A stretch of 64,000 bases of DNA from Tepidamorphus gemmatus (GTDB lineage: Bacteria > Pseudomonadota > Alphaproteobacteria > Rhizobiales > Tepidamorphaceae), in NCBI RefSeq assembly GCF_004346195.1, contig NZ_SMAK01000008.1, positions 1-64,000 on the forward strand, in the 5' to 3' direction. Shown here one piece after another: positions 16,051-25,374 of the stretch. Within the stretch, counting starts at the first letter, position 1. Every line of letters begins with the position of its first letter. Made by a program: the position numbers and the translations under genes. The notes under the pieces are model-generated. The model was given only the letters and a program-made list of their open reading frames with translations, did no database searches and was not told the DNA's origin.

Positions 16051-17514
16051 ATGCTCGAAGCCCTCAAGCTGCTCAGGTCGACCGCGTTCCGGCTGTCGCT
16101 GGTCTACCTGGCGGTGTTCGCCGCCTTTGCGGGGCTGCTGATCGCCTATCTGTCGTGGAACACCTGGGTGATCTTCACCCAGCAGCTCGATTCCACCATC
16201 GAGGCCGAGGTGCAGGGGCTGGCCGAGCAGTATCGTCTCGGCGGCGTCCTCCGGCTGGTCCAGGTCATCGACCGGCGCACCCGCAATCCCTCCAGTTCGC
16301 TCTACCTGGTGCAGGATCCGCAAGGTAACCGCATCGCCGGCAATGTCGCCTCGGTGCCGGCGGCGACCTGGGAGGCGGAGGGGCTGGTCCGCATCAGGTA
16401 CACGCCGTTCGAGGAGAGCTCCGGCAAGACCTACGAGGCGGTGGTGCGGGTGTTCGACCTGATCGGCGGCTTCCGGCTGCTGGTCGGCCGCGACGTCGAG
16501 GAGCGCCGCCACCTGCAGGAGATCGTCTGGCGCGCGACGCTGCTCGCCGTGGTGCTGATGATCGTGCTCGGGGTCGGCGGCGGCTACTACGTCTCGCGCC
16601 GCATCCTGGCACGGATCGACGCGGTCGCCGAGACCAGCCGCACCATCATGGCCGGAGACCTGTCGCAACGCGTGCCGCTGTCGGGATCGGGCGACGAGTT
16701 CGACCGCCTCGCCGAGAGCCTGAATGCCATGCTCGACCGCATCGAGCGGCTGATGCATGGTCTGAAGGAGGTCTCCGACAATATCGCCCACGATCTCAAG
16801 ACACCGCTGACACGGCTGCGCGGCCGGGTCGAGGCGGCGCTGCGGGCCGACCCCTCCGAGCAGGGCTACCGCGAGGCGCTGGAGCAGACGATCGAGGAAT
16901 CCGACCGTCTCATTGCCATCTTCAACGCGCTGCTGATGATCGCCCGCGCCGAGGCGGGCGCGGCCGGGGTGAGCTTCGCGCCGGTAGACGTCGCTGCGGT
17001 GGCCCGCGATGTGGTCGAGCTCTACGAGCCCGCCGCCGAGGAGGCCGGTATCGGTCTCGTGATCACCGGGAGCGAGCCGGTCCGGGTCCTCGGCAACCGT
17101 GAACTGATCGGTCAGGCGATTGCCAATCTCGTGGACAACGCGCTGAAGCATGGCAGCGCCGGACGAGCGGGTATTGCCACCGACCCGGACGGATCGGGCG
17201 GGGGCTGCGGCGCGGTCCGTGTCTCCGTGACCATCGCCGACGGCAAGGCGAGGATCGCCGTGGCCGATAGCGGTCCCGGCATCCCCGAGGCCGACCGGTC
17301 TCGGGTCGTCGAACGCTTCGCGCGGCTCGAGGCGTCGAGGTCGGCGCCCGGCGCCGGGCTCGGCCTCGCGCTGGTCGCCGCCGTCGCCCGTCTGCATTCC
17401 GGCGAACTCGCCTTTTCGGACGGCAATCCGGGTCTCGTGGCAACGCTGGCGCTGCCGCTGGCGCCGGCCGGCGAGGCGGCGTCGGGGCAGGGCAGCCCGC
17501 CCGTTCGTGGCTGA
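16051..17514 (+). CDS. Sensor histidine kinase partner of the degP-linked regulator
   Basis: The 487-residue protein has TM1 at about residues 14-36, a periplasmic domain about 38-158, TM2 about 160-181, a HAMP domain, the phospho-acceptor His247 in NIAHDLKTPL, an N box NLVDNALKHG, a G1 box VADSGPGIP and a G2-like GAGLGLALV. The architecture is that of CusS/QseC-type kinases. An insertion of about 20 residues rich in Gly/Ser/Asp sits after the N box (TDPDGSGGGCG), probably a flexible ATP-lid loop. ATG 16051 is the first start giving a sensible membrane topology. Confidence 0.9.
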   Translation: MLEALKLLRSTAFRLSLVYLAVFAAFAGLLIAYLSWNTWVIFTQQLDSTIEAEVQGLAEQYRLGGVLRLVQVIDRRTRNPSSSLYLVQDPQGNRIAGNVASVPAATWEAEGLVRIRYTPFEESSGKTYEAVVRVFDLIGGFRLLVGRDVEERRHLQEIVWRATLLAVVLMIVLGVGGGYYVSRRILARIDAVAETSRTIMAGDLSQRVPLSGSGDEFDRLAESLNAMLDRIERLMHGLKEVSDNIAHDLKTPLTRLRGRVEAALRADPSEQGYREALEQTIEESDRLIAIFNALLMIARAEAGAAGVSFAPVDVAAVARDVVELYEPAAEEAGIGLVITGSEPVRVLGNRELIGQAIANLVDNALKHGSAGRAGIATDPDGSGGGCGAVRVSVTIADGKARIAVADSGPGIPEADRSRVVERFARLEASRSAPGAGLGLALVAAVARLHSGELAFSDGNPGLVATLALPLAPAGEAASGQGSPPVRG

Positions 17515-17779
17515 TTGCCTTACGGCAGTATTACGTAGAGGAAGATCGGCTTGCGAACGTGTTCGCGGCCGCCGCAACTGTCGACGATGCGGAATATCTG
17601 ATCTCCGGCTTGCGGCAGGACGGCATTAACGATTCCGTCAGCAACCTATGTTGTCGTTTCTGCAGGGGCTCAACTTCCGCGTCCACCTTCCGGACAGGGG
17701 CAGATCCTTGGCTGTCATGCCGCAGTTCGTCCGCGAGGCGGCGGGACGGGAGCTCGTCGGCGCATCGGAGGAAGGAAAG

Positions 17780-19474
17780 ATGCAGTATGGACTGATGGAC
17801 AGGATGTCCATCGCGAAGAAGCTCGGGTTTCTCATCACGGCGATGGTCCTCGCCATCGCCCTCGTAGGCGTTGTCGGCCTCATCAACATTCGCGCGATGA
17901 AGGGGCAGATCGACGAGATCGGCGGCAACTGGCTGACCAGCATCGAGACGATGGGCCGTCTCGCCAACGAGACCCAGTCGCTGCGCGGGCATGTCACAGG
18001 CCATCTGCTCGACCGGACCGCCGAGGCGAAGCGGACGCGCGACTCGCGCATCGCCCTAAGACTGGAAGCGATTCGCGGCCTCGAGGCGGCCTACGAGAAG
18101 CTGATCGTGATGCCCGAGGAGCGGCAGTTGTTCGAGCAGCTCAAGGCGGCGATCGCCGACTATGTCCGCGAGGCGCGGCCCGCCCTCGAGCTGTCGAGCC
18201 AGCAGCGCATCGAGGAGGCGGCGACCGTCGTCGAGGAGAAGCTCAATCCGATCGGCGACCGGATCGGCGCGCTGATCCGCGATCTGACCGCCTTCAATTC
18301 GCGCGAGGCCGAGAAGGCGCGGGCAACGGCCGACGGCGTGGCGGCGTTTGCCGTCGTGACGGTCATCGGGCTGGTGGTGGCGGTGGGCGTGCTCGCCGCC
18401 GGCTTCGGCTGGATGATGATCCGCCGCACCTCGCGCGACATCGACCGGATCCTCGCGCCGATGACTCGCCTGTCGCAGGGCGATCTCGACGCCGAGGTGC
18501 CGTTCCGCGGGCTCGACACCGAGGTCGGCCGCATCGCGGCGGCGCTGCAGGTGTTCAAGGATGCGCTGATCGAGAAGCGGCGCGCCGACGAGCTTGTCCG
18601 CGTCGAGAACGAGGCCAAGCAGCGCCGCGCCGAGATGCTCGACCGCATCACCAGGGACTTCGAGGCGGCGGTCGCCGGCGTGCTCGATGCGGTGACGGCG
18701 GCGACCACCGAGCTTCAGGCCACTGCCGGCGCGATGTCGTCCACCGCCGACGAGACCAATCGCCAGTCGATGACGGTGGCCGCCGCCGCTGAGCAGGCCT
18801 CGACCAATGTCCAGACGGTCGCCTCGGCGGCCGAGGAACTGTCGGTGTCGATCGCGGAGATCAACCAGCAGGTCTCCAAGTCGGCCAGCATCGCCGGCCG
18901 CGCCGCCGAGGAGGCGGAACGGACCAACGAGACGGTCCGGACGCTCGCCGATGCCGCCCAGAAGATCGGCGACGTCGTCAGCCTGATCAACGACATCGCC
19001 AGCCAGACCAACCTGCTGGCGCTGAACGCCACGATCGAGGCGGCACGCGCCGGCGAACTCGGCAAGGGCTTCGCGGTGGTCGCGGCGGAGGTGAAGAACC
19101 TCGCCAGCCAGACCTCGCGCGCGACCGAGGAGATCGCCGCGCAGATCGCCGGCATGCAGGGCGTGACGCAGGAGGCGGTGGCGGCGATCAACTCGATCTC
19201 GGCGACGATCGGCGAGGTCAATGCGATCGCCACCTCGATTGCCAGCGCAGTCGAGGAGCAGGGTGCCGCCACCCAGGAGATCGCCCGCAACGTCCAGCAG
19301 GCCGCGTCCGGCACCACCGAGGTCTCCGCCAACATCTCCGGCGTCCGCGAGGCCGCCTCCGAGACCGGCGCCGCCGCCCAGCAGGTGCTCGGCGCGGCCG
19401 AGGAACTGGCCCGTCAGGCCGATGGTCTGCGCCGGCGGGTGGGCGACTTCCTCTCGCAGGTCAAGGCAGCCTGA
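17780..19474 (+). CDS. Methyl-accepting chemotaxis protein
   Basis: The 564-residue chemoreceptor has TM1 at about residues 15-37, a four-helix-bundle-like periplasmic sensor (about 38-185), TM2 about 186-211, HAMP domains, and a long signalling coiled coil. The hairpin tip is nearly canonical (SQTNLLALNATIEAARAGE, then GKGFAVVAAEVKNLA). There is no C-terminal NWETF-type pentapeptide for CheR/CheB tethering; it ends DFLSQVKAA, like many alphaproteobacterial receptors. GGAGGAAGGA at 17767-17776 precedes the start. The gene is monocistronic and lies away from che genes. The ligand is unknown. Confidence 0.92.
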   Translation: MQYGLMDRMSIAKKLGFLITAMVLAIALVGVVGLINIRAMKGQIDEIGGNWLTSIETMGRLANETQSLRGHVTGHLLDRTAEAKRTRDSRIALRLEAIRGLEAAYEKLIVMPEERQLFEQLKAAIADYVREARPALELSSQQRIEEAATVVEEKLNPIGDRIGALIRDLTAFNSREAEKARATADGVAAFAVVTVIGLVVAVGVLAAGFGWMMIRRTSRDIDRILAPMTRLSQGDLDAEVPFRGLDTEVGRIAAALQVFKDALIEKRRADELVRVENEAKQRRAEMLDRITRDFEAAVAGVLDAVTAATTELQATAGAMSSTADETNRQSMTVAAAAEQASTNVQTVASAAEELSVSIAEINQQVSKSASIAGRAAEEAERTNETVRTLADAAQKIGDVVSLINDIASQTNLLALNATIEAARAGELGKGFAVVAAEVKNLASQTSRATEEIAAQIAGMQGVTQEAVAAINSISATIGEVNAIATSIASAVEEQGAATQEIARNVQQAASGTTEVSANISGVREAASETGAAAQQVLGAAEELARQADGLRRRVGDFLSQVKAA

Positions 19475-19654
19475 TCGGCCTTGCCGATGGCTTGGCCGCC
19501 GGGCATTCGTGTCAGCGCCTGCCCGGCGGCGGTCGTCGCACGACGTTCCGAGAATTCAGACACACGGTAGCGCAACCATCTGGCGGCCGCGGCGATTTGC
19601 GGTAAAAGTCCCCGCCATGGGAAATCTGCGACGAAGCGGGCCGGATCTCGCCGG

Positions 19655-22609
19655 ATGAACCGCCCGACATCTGCGACCCGCCGCTCCGCCGGTCTCGCCG
19701 ACCGGCTGAAGGAACGACCGCTCGTCGTCGACGAGGCCGCGGCGGCGGGTTTCCTCGACGATCTGCGGACCGCCGCGCGCGCGGCGAAGTGCCGCAAGCT
19801 CGCCGCGCGGCTGAAGGACGACGGTCTGGCGGAATTCCTCAAGGGCGTGCTCGATGGTTCTCCCTGGCTGAGAGGCCTGCTCGTTGCCGATCCCGCCATG
19901 GCCGAGCGCGTGCTGACGGCCGATCCGGACAGCCACCTTGCCCGGCTCACCGCCGAGCTTGCCGGTGCCGTCGGCGCGGCGGAGGGCCGCGACGCGGTGA
20001 TGCGGCTGCTCAGGCTCTACAAGGCCGAGGCGGCATCGCTCATCGCCCTCGCCGATCTGGGCGGTGTGTGGACGGTCGACCGCGTCGTCGAGGCGATGAC
20101 CGCGGCAGCCGATGCAACCGTTTCCGCGTCGGTCGACTGGCTGTTGCGCGCGGCCGCCGCCCGCGGCGATCTCGATCTCGCCGATCCGGCGCATCCCGGC
20201 GCGGGCAGCGGCTGGATCCTGCTTGCCATGGGCAAGCACGGGGCGGGCGAGCTCAACTTCTCCTCCGACATCGACCTGATCGTCTTCTACGATGCCGCCC
20301 GTTGCCACCTCGCCGATCCGGACGAGGCCGAGAAGCTGTTCGTGCGGCTGACGCGCGATCTCGTCAGGCTGATGCAGGAGCGCACCGGCGAGGGCTATGT
20401 ATTCCGCACCGATCTGCGGCTGCGACCCGATCCGGGTGCCACCGCGGTCGCGGTGCCGCTCGATGCGGCGCTGCAATACTACGAGAGCCTGGGCCAGAAC
20501 TGGGAGCGCGCGGCGATGATCAAGGCGCGCCCCTGCGCCGGCGACATCGAGGCCGGCGAGCGCTTCCTGCACGAGATCGCGCCCTTCGTCTGGCGCAAGT
20601 ACATGGACTTTGCCGCGCTCGCCGACGTGCACGCGATGAAGCGGCAGATTCATGCCCACAAGGGCCATGCGAAGCTGGCTGTGGCCGGCCACAACCTGAA
20701 GCTCGGCCGCGGCGGCATTCGCGAGATCGAGTTCTTCGTGCAGACCCAGCAGCTCATCACCGGCGGTCGCCATCCCGAATTGCGGACCCGCCGCACGCTC
20801 GAGGCGCTCGATCGTCTGGCCGAGGGCGGCTGGATCGAGCCGAGGGCGCGGGACGATCTGGCTTCGGCCTACCGCTTCCTGCGCCGGCTCGAGCACCGGC
20901 TGCAGATGGTTGCCGACGAGCAGATCCACTCCCTGCCCGACGATTCGGAGACGCTGACGCGCTTCGCGAGGTTCGCCGGGTTTGCCGATGCCGATGCCCT
21001 GTCGCAGGCGCTGCTGACGCACATGCGCAGCGTCCAGGGCCATTACGCCAACCTGTTCGAGGACGCCCCGACGCTGAGCGGCAGCGCCGGCAGCCTGGTC
21101 TTCACCGGCGACGACGACGATCCCGAGACGCTGGAGACGCTGACGCGCATGGGCTACCGCCAGCCCAGGGAGGTGACGGCGGCCGTCCGCGCCTGGCATT
21201 TCGGCCGTATCCCCGCCACCCGCAGCGCCCGCGCCAAGGAGCGCCTCACCGAACTGACGCCGGCCCTGCTCGAGGCGCTGGCGGAGACGCCGAACCCCGA
21301 TGCCGCCTTCAACGCGTTCGATCAGTTCGTCGGGCGCCTGCCCGCGGGGGTGCAGCTGTTCTCGCTGCTGTGGTCGAACCCGCATCTGCTGCGGCTGCTG
21401 ACGGTGATTCTCGGCACCGCGCCCAGGCTTGCCGACCTGCTGCAGCGCCGCCCGCGGGTCTTCGCGGGGCTGCTCGAGCCGGATTTCTTCGACAAGCTGC
21501 CCGGCCGCGCGGCGCTGCGCCGGCGCCTCGACGAGACGCTCGCCGAAGCGACCGGCTACGAGGATGCGCTGGACCGCGCCCGCATCTTCGGCCAGGAGCA
21601 GGTGTTCCTGATCGGTGTGCGCATCCTGTCCGGTACGGTTTCGGCGGCGGATGCCGGCGGCGCGTTCACCCGCCTCGCCGAGGTGCTGGTCGACCGCCTG
21701 CACGAACTGGCCGCCGGCCACCTCGCCGAGAGCCACGGCCGGATCGCAGGCTCCGATGCCGCGCTGGTGGCGATGGGCAAGCTCGGCGGCGCCGAGATGA
21801 CGGCGGGATCCGATCTCGACCTGATCCTGCTCTACGATTATGCCGGCGACGAGCCGCAGTCGGACGGCCGGCGGCCGCTGCCTGCCTCGCAATACTACAT
21901 CCGGCTGACCCAGCGGCTGGTCGCGGCACTGTCGGCGCCGACCGCCGAAGGCAAGCTCTATGATGTGGACATGCGGCTCAGGCCATCCGGCCGTGCCGGT
22001 CCGCTCGCCACCCATCTCGACGGCTTCGCCGCCTACCAGGCCGAGGAGGCCTGGACCTGGGAGCACATGGCGCTGACGCGGGCGCGGGTCATCAGCGGTC
22101 CGCAGCCGCTCGCCCGCCGGATCGAGGCCGTGATGGCCGGCGTCCTGAAGGCGCCGCGCGATCCGGTCAGGTTGAAGGCCGATATCGTCGAGATGCGCGA
22201 GCGCATCCAGCGCGAGAAGGGCAGCGACGATCCCTGGGAGATCAAGCTGGTGCGCGGTGGCCTCATCGATATCGAGTTCATTGCCCAGTACCTGCAACTC
22301 GCCCACGCGGCGGACAATCCGGAGATCCTGTCGCAGAACACCGCCGCCGCGCTCGCCGCCTGCCGCCGTGCCGGACTGTTGACGCCGGCCGATGCCGAGG
22401 TGCTGGAACCCGCCTGCGGCCTCTATCACGCCCTGACGCAGGTGCTCAGGCTCTGTCTCGACGGGCCGTTTGATCCGCAGGCGGCCCCGCGCGGCCTCGA
22501 TCATCTGCTCTGCCGGGTCGCCGACCTCCCCGACCTTGCCCGCGTCGAGGCCCATCTCAGGGACACGCAGTCCCGCGTGGTGGATGTGTTCCGGCGGCTG
22601 CTGGGGTAG
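19655..22609 (+). CDS. glnE: Bifunctional glutamine synthetase adenylyltransferase/deadenylase GlnE
   Basis: The 984-residue enzyme adenylylates and deadenylylates glutamine synthetase in response to PII proteins and glutamine. Two nucleotidyltransferase domains are visible. The N-terminal deadenylase has FSSDIDLIVFYD near residues 202-213 and the C-terminal adenylylase has AGSDLDLILLYD near 716-727; each is followed by helical regulatory segments, and conserved RGGIREIEFFVQ and RGGLIDIEFIAQ appear in the two halves. Length is typical. It converges with the PleC-like kinase gene after a 68-base gap. A glnE-kinase neighbourhood is also known in rhizobia. Confidence 0.96.
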   Translation: MNRPTSATRRSAGLADRLKERPLVVDEAAAAGFLDDLRTAARAAKCRKLAARLKDDGLAEFLKGVLDGSPWLRGLLVADPAMAERVLTADPDSHLARLTAELAGAVGAAEGRDAVMRLLRLYKAEAASLIALADLGGVWTVDRVVEAMTAAADATVSASVDWLLRAAAARGDLDLADPAHPGAGSGWILLAMGKHGAGELNFSSDIDLIVFYDAARCHLADPDEAEKLFVRLTRDLVRLMQERTGEGYVFRTDLRLRPDPGATAVAVPLDAALQYYESLGQNWERAAMIKARPCAGDIEAGERFLHEIAPFVWRKYMDFAALADVHAMKRQIHAHKGHAKLAVAGHNLKLGRGGIREIEFFVQTQQLITGGRHPELRTRRTLEALDRLAEGGWIEPRARDDLASAYRFLRRLEHRLQMVADEQIHSLPDDSETLTRFARFAGFADADALSQALLTHMRSVQGHYANLFEDAPTLSGSAGSLVFTGDDDDPETLETLTRMGYRQPREVTAAVRAWHFGRIPATRSARAKERLTELTPALLEALAETPNPDAAFNAFDQFVGRLPAGVQLFSLLWSNPHLLRLLTVILGTAPRLADLLQRRPRVFAGLLEPDFFDKLPGRAALRRRLDETLAEATGYEDALDRARIFGQEQVFLIGVRILSGTVSAADAGGAFTRLAEVLVDRLHELAAGHLAESHGRIAGSDAALVAMGKLGGAEMTAGSDLDLILLYDYAGDEPQSDGRRPLPASQYYIRLTQRLVAALSAPTAEGKLYDVDMRLRPSGRAGPLATHLDGFAAYQAEEAWTWEHMALTRARVISGPQPLARRIEAVMAGVLKAPRDPVRLKADIVEMRERIQREKGSDDPWEIKLVRGGLIDIEFIAQYLQLAHAADNPEILSQNTAAALAACRRAGLLTPADAEVLEPACGLYHALTQVLRLCLDGPFDPQAAPRGLDHLLCRVADLPDLARVEAHLRDTQSRVVDVFRRLLG

Positions 22610-22677
22610 GTTCGCCCGAGCGCTCGTCGCAGCGGCCCGGAAGGGGCAGCCGCCTTTGGCGGCCGCCTGCCTTCGAC

Positions 22678-25059
22678 TCACGCCGCTGCGTCGGCGGCCG
22701 GGTCGAGCTGGCCCTCGATGAAGGCTCCGACGTCGGCGGCGGCGATCCGTGCGGGCTGCGGCTCCTTCGGCAGCCGCACCGTGACGATCGTGCCCTTGCC
22801 TTCGGTGGAGCGGATGCGCAGGGCGCCGCCGTGCAGCTCGACCAGCGAGCGGGCGATCGCCAGGCCGAGGCCCGAGCCCTTGTGGGATTTGGTCAGCAGG
22901 TTCTCGACCTGCACGAAGGGCTGGCCGAGCTTGCGCAGCTCGTGCTTGGGAATGCCGATGCCGGTGTCCTCGATCGAGATGGTGATCCCGCCCGACACGG
23001 CCCGCGCCCGGACCTTGATGGCGCCATCGGCCTCGGTGAACTTCACTGCATTGGCAAGCAGGTTCAGGAGGATCTGCTTCAGCGCCCGCCTGTCGCCGCG
23101 CAGGCCGAGATTCTCGCCGATGTCGATCGAGGTGGTGATGTTCTTCTCCTGCGCCCTGAGCGACATCAGCCTGAGGCAGTCGTTGGCGATCTCGCCAAGA
23201 TCGACGTCCTCGACCTCGAGCTTGTAGCGGCCGGCCTCGATCTTGGACATGTCGAGGATGTCGTTGATGACGTCGAGCAGGAACTGGCCGCTCATCCGGA
23301 TGTCGCGGCAGTATTCGACATATTTCTCCGAACCGAGCGGGCCGCAGGTACCGGTCTCCATCAGTTCGGAGAAACCGATCACGGCGTTGAGCGGCGTCCT
23401 GAGTTCGTGGCTCATGTTGGCGAGGAACTCGGACTTCGCCTTGTTGGCCATTTCCGCCCGGGTCTTTTCCTTGGCGTAGCGTTCGGCGAGATCGACGAGC
23501 TGCTGGGCCTGCAGTTCCAGTGTCTGGCGGGAGCGGCGCAGGTCGGCGACGGTGCCGAGCAGTGCCCGCTCGCTTTCGAGCAGCTTCTCCTCGTGCTGCT
23601 TCAGGGCGGTGATGTCGGTGCCGACGCTCACGAAGCCGCCATCCTTGGTGCGTCGCTCGCTGATCTGCAGCCAGCGACCGTCCTCGATCTGCGCCTCGTA
23701 GAGCCGGCCGACGCCGTTGGCGCCGCCGGAGCTCTTCTCGTCGATCCGCACGATCGGCTGGCGGCTGTGCTGCATCACCGTCTCGTACGGCGTTCCCGTA
23801 CGCACCACCGAATCCGGCAGCCGGTGCAGCTCCTGGTACTTGGAATTGCACATCACAAGGCGGTTGTCGGCGTCCCACAGGACGAAGGCCTCCGAGGTCG
23901 TCTCGATCGCATCGCGCAGCCTGAGGTCGGCGGTAGCGCTGCGCTCGGCCAGCTCCTTCTGCTCGGTGACATCGACGGCGATGCCGACCAGATGGCGTTC
24001 GCCGGTGCGCGGGTCGACCGAGATCTCGGCGCGTGCGCGCATCCAGATCCACGATCCGTCGACGTGGCGGGCGCGGAAGGTGAGATCGACATGCCCGGCC
24101 GGCTGTTCGGCGAGCGTTCTGGCCAGCCCGTACAGATCGATGTCGTCGGGATGCAGCAGCGCCGACATGTCGCCGATCGACAGCGCCCGGTCGCCGCCCT
24201 CATGTCCGAGCATCTCGAGCATCGACCCCGACCAGAAGATCCGCCCGCGCGCCACGTCCCAATCCCACAGTCCGCAGCGGCCCTGGCGAAGCGCCCGCTC
24301 CAGCCGCTCCTGAGCGCCCTTGTGGGTCTGCTCGAGCCGCCGGATCTGGCTCGTCTGCCAGTGGAAGCCGAGGCCGACCAGCAGCAGTGCCAGGGCGGTG
24401 GTGACGAAGACGGTGGTCGGCAGAGCCGCCGCGTTGCGCCAGACGGCGGTAATGGTGCCGATCGGCGCAACCACTGCGATCGAACCGAGCGGCGCGGCGA
24501 GATGGCGGACGGTCACCAGAAAGCTGTCGCCGGCCTGAGACTGCACCCGGAACACCCCGGCCCGCGCACCGAAGGTGCTGAGCGGCTGGGCGGCGCCGAG
24601 CAGCTCGGCGAGGCCGGCGGGCTGGCTCGCCGATTCGAGCGGCAAGCCGGCGACGATCTGGCCGGACGGATCGGCCAGCAGGACCTGCAGGCCGTTCGAC
24701 AGGGCGATGCCGGATACCGCCTCGTCGAGCGCGGTCTGCGCATAGGCGATGGTGGTGTCGACGGGCTCGCCGGCATAGGCGTTGGCCATTCGCGCGGCGA
24801 TCAGGTCCGCGATCAGGCTCATCTCGCCACGCACCTGCGTGTCGGCGTCGTCGAGCGCGCGGATGTTGACGACCACCGCCGCAGCGACCGTCACCAGCAC
24901 CATGATCACCAGCAGCGGCGCCACCAGCCGGCGTATCACCGGCTCGGATCGCTGAAGCCGCTCATAGGTCGGCCGGACCAGATCGCCCAGTATTTCTCGA
25001 ACGCCGGACAATACCTCATCGAGGCGCGAAACGCGCCTTGCGGACGCCGTCCGCTGCAT
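22678..25059 (-). CDS. pleC: PAS sensor histidine kinase, PleC/DivJ-like
   Basis: The 793-residue kinase has TM1 at about residues 45-67, a periplasmic sensor to about 200, TM2 about 215-237, two PAS domains (about 250-370 and 375-495), a short coiled coil, the phospho-acceptor His551 in FLANMSHELRTPLNAVIGF, and ATP-binding motifs NLLANAVKFT, IEDTGIGIP and GSGLGLAIA. The stretch after the H box (GPLGSEKYVEYCRDIRMSG and NDILDMSKIEAGR) is the DivK-interacting type shared by DivJ, PleC and PdhS. Location next to glnE matches rhizobial pleC. It would control DivK phosphorylation, hence CtrA and polar development. The start with AAGGGGG upstream was preferred to a longer form reaching 25110. Confidence 0.78.
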   Translation of the reverse strand: MQRTASARRVSRLDEVLSGVREILGDLVRPTYERLQRSEPVIRRLVAPLLVIMVLVTVAAAVVVNIRALDDADTQVRGEMSLIADLIAARMANAYAGEPVDTTIAYAQTALDEAVSGIALSNGLQVLLADPSGQIVAGLPLESASQPAGLAELLGAAQPLSTFGARAGVFRVQSQAGDSFLVTVRHLAAPLGSIAVVAPIGTITAVWRNAAALPTTVFVTTALALLLVGLGFHWQTSQIRRLEQTHKGAQERLERALRQGRCGLWDWDVARGRIFWSGSMLEMLGHEGGDRALSIGDMSALLHPDDIDLYGLARTLAEQPAGHVDLTFRARHVDGSWIWMRARAEISVDPRTGERHLVGIAVDVTEQKELAERSATADLRLRDAIETTSEAFVLWDADNRLVMCNSKYQELHRLPDSVVRTGTPYETVMQHSRQPIVRIDEKSSGGANGVGRLYEAQIEDGRWLQISERRTKDGGFVSVGTDITALKQHEEKLLESERALLGTVADLRRSRQTLELQAQQLVDLAERYAKEKTRAEMANKAKSEFLANMSHELRTPLNAVIGFSELMETGTCGPLGSEKYVEYCRDIRMSGQFLLDVINDILDMSKIEAGRYKLEVEDVDLGEIANDCLRLMSLRAQEKNITTSIDIGENLGLRGDRRALKQILLNLLANAVKFTEADGAIKVRARAVSGGITISIEDTGIGIPKHELRKLGQPFVQVENLLTKSHKGSGLGLAIARSLVELHGGALRIRSTEGKGTIVTVRLPKEPQPARIAAADVGAFIEGQLDPAADAAA

Positions 25060-25374
25060 ATCGACCCCCTTCGGAAAGCCACCGGTGTGCCCGCACCGGA
25101 AGCGCCGCATTTCTTCCCGAATCGGTCTATTCGAATCAAATACAGGGCGATTTGTCCAGCAGCGACAGCTTCACCGGTTACGGTTTCTTAACGGTGAGTC
25201 TTTCCGACAACTTGCGACTCGGCGGCGTGTTGCCGGGGCACGGCACAAGATGTGATCGGCATATCTGTCGATCTCCCGACATCTGGTAGATTCGGTCAGG
25301 GTCGGCCCCGAAATGTGGGGGGGCGTGCGCCGGGCGCCGGCCTGCCGCGAAGGCCCGCGGCTATCCGGACGGCC
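25060..25374. promoter_or_regulatory. Upstream region of the pleC-like gene and 3' flank of pepN
   Basis: This 315-base gap has a relatively AT-rich core (25130-25200) that should hold the pleC promoter on the minus strand. TTAC and TTAA lie six bases apart at 25178-25191, close to a CtrA-box layout. An inverted repeat TGTCG-N6-CGACA lies at 25266-25281. No terminator with a T-run was seen before the pepN stop. Confidence 0.4.

Noticed and set aside
19556-24052. A minus-strand open frame of about 1500 codons across glnE and part of the pleC gene
   Set aside because: It is antisense to glnE, whose domains and motifs are unmistakable, and is out of frame with the pleC gene. Its product is Arg/Gly/Asp-rich without domains, as expected from GC-rich third positions.
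22831-25191. A 786-codon plus-strand frame opposite the pleC-like gene
   Set aside because: Antisense shadow; the opposite strand has PAS, HisKA and HATPase motifs in the right order.
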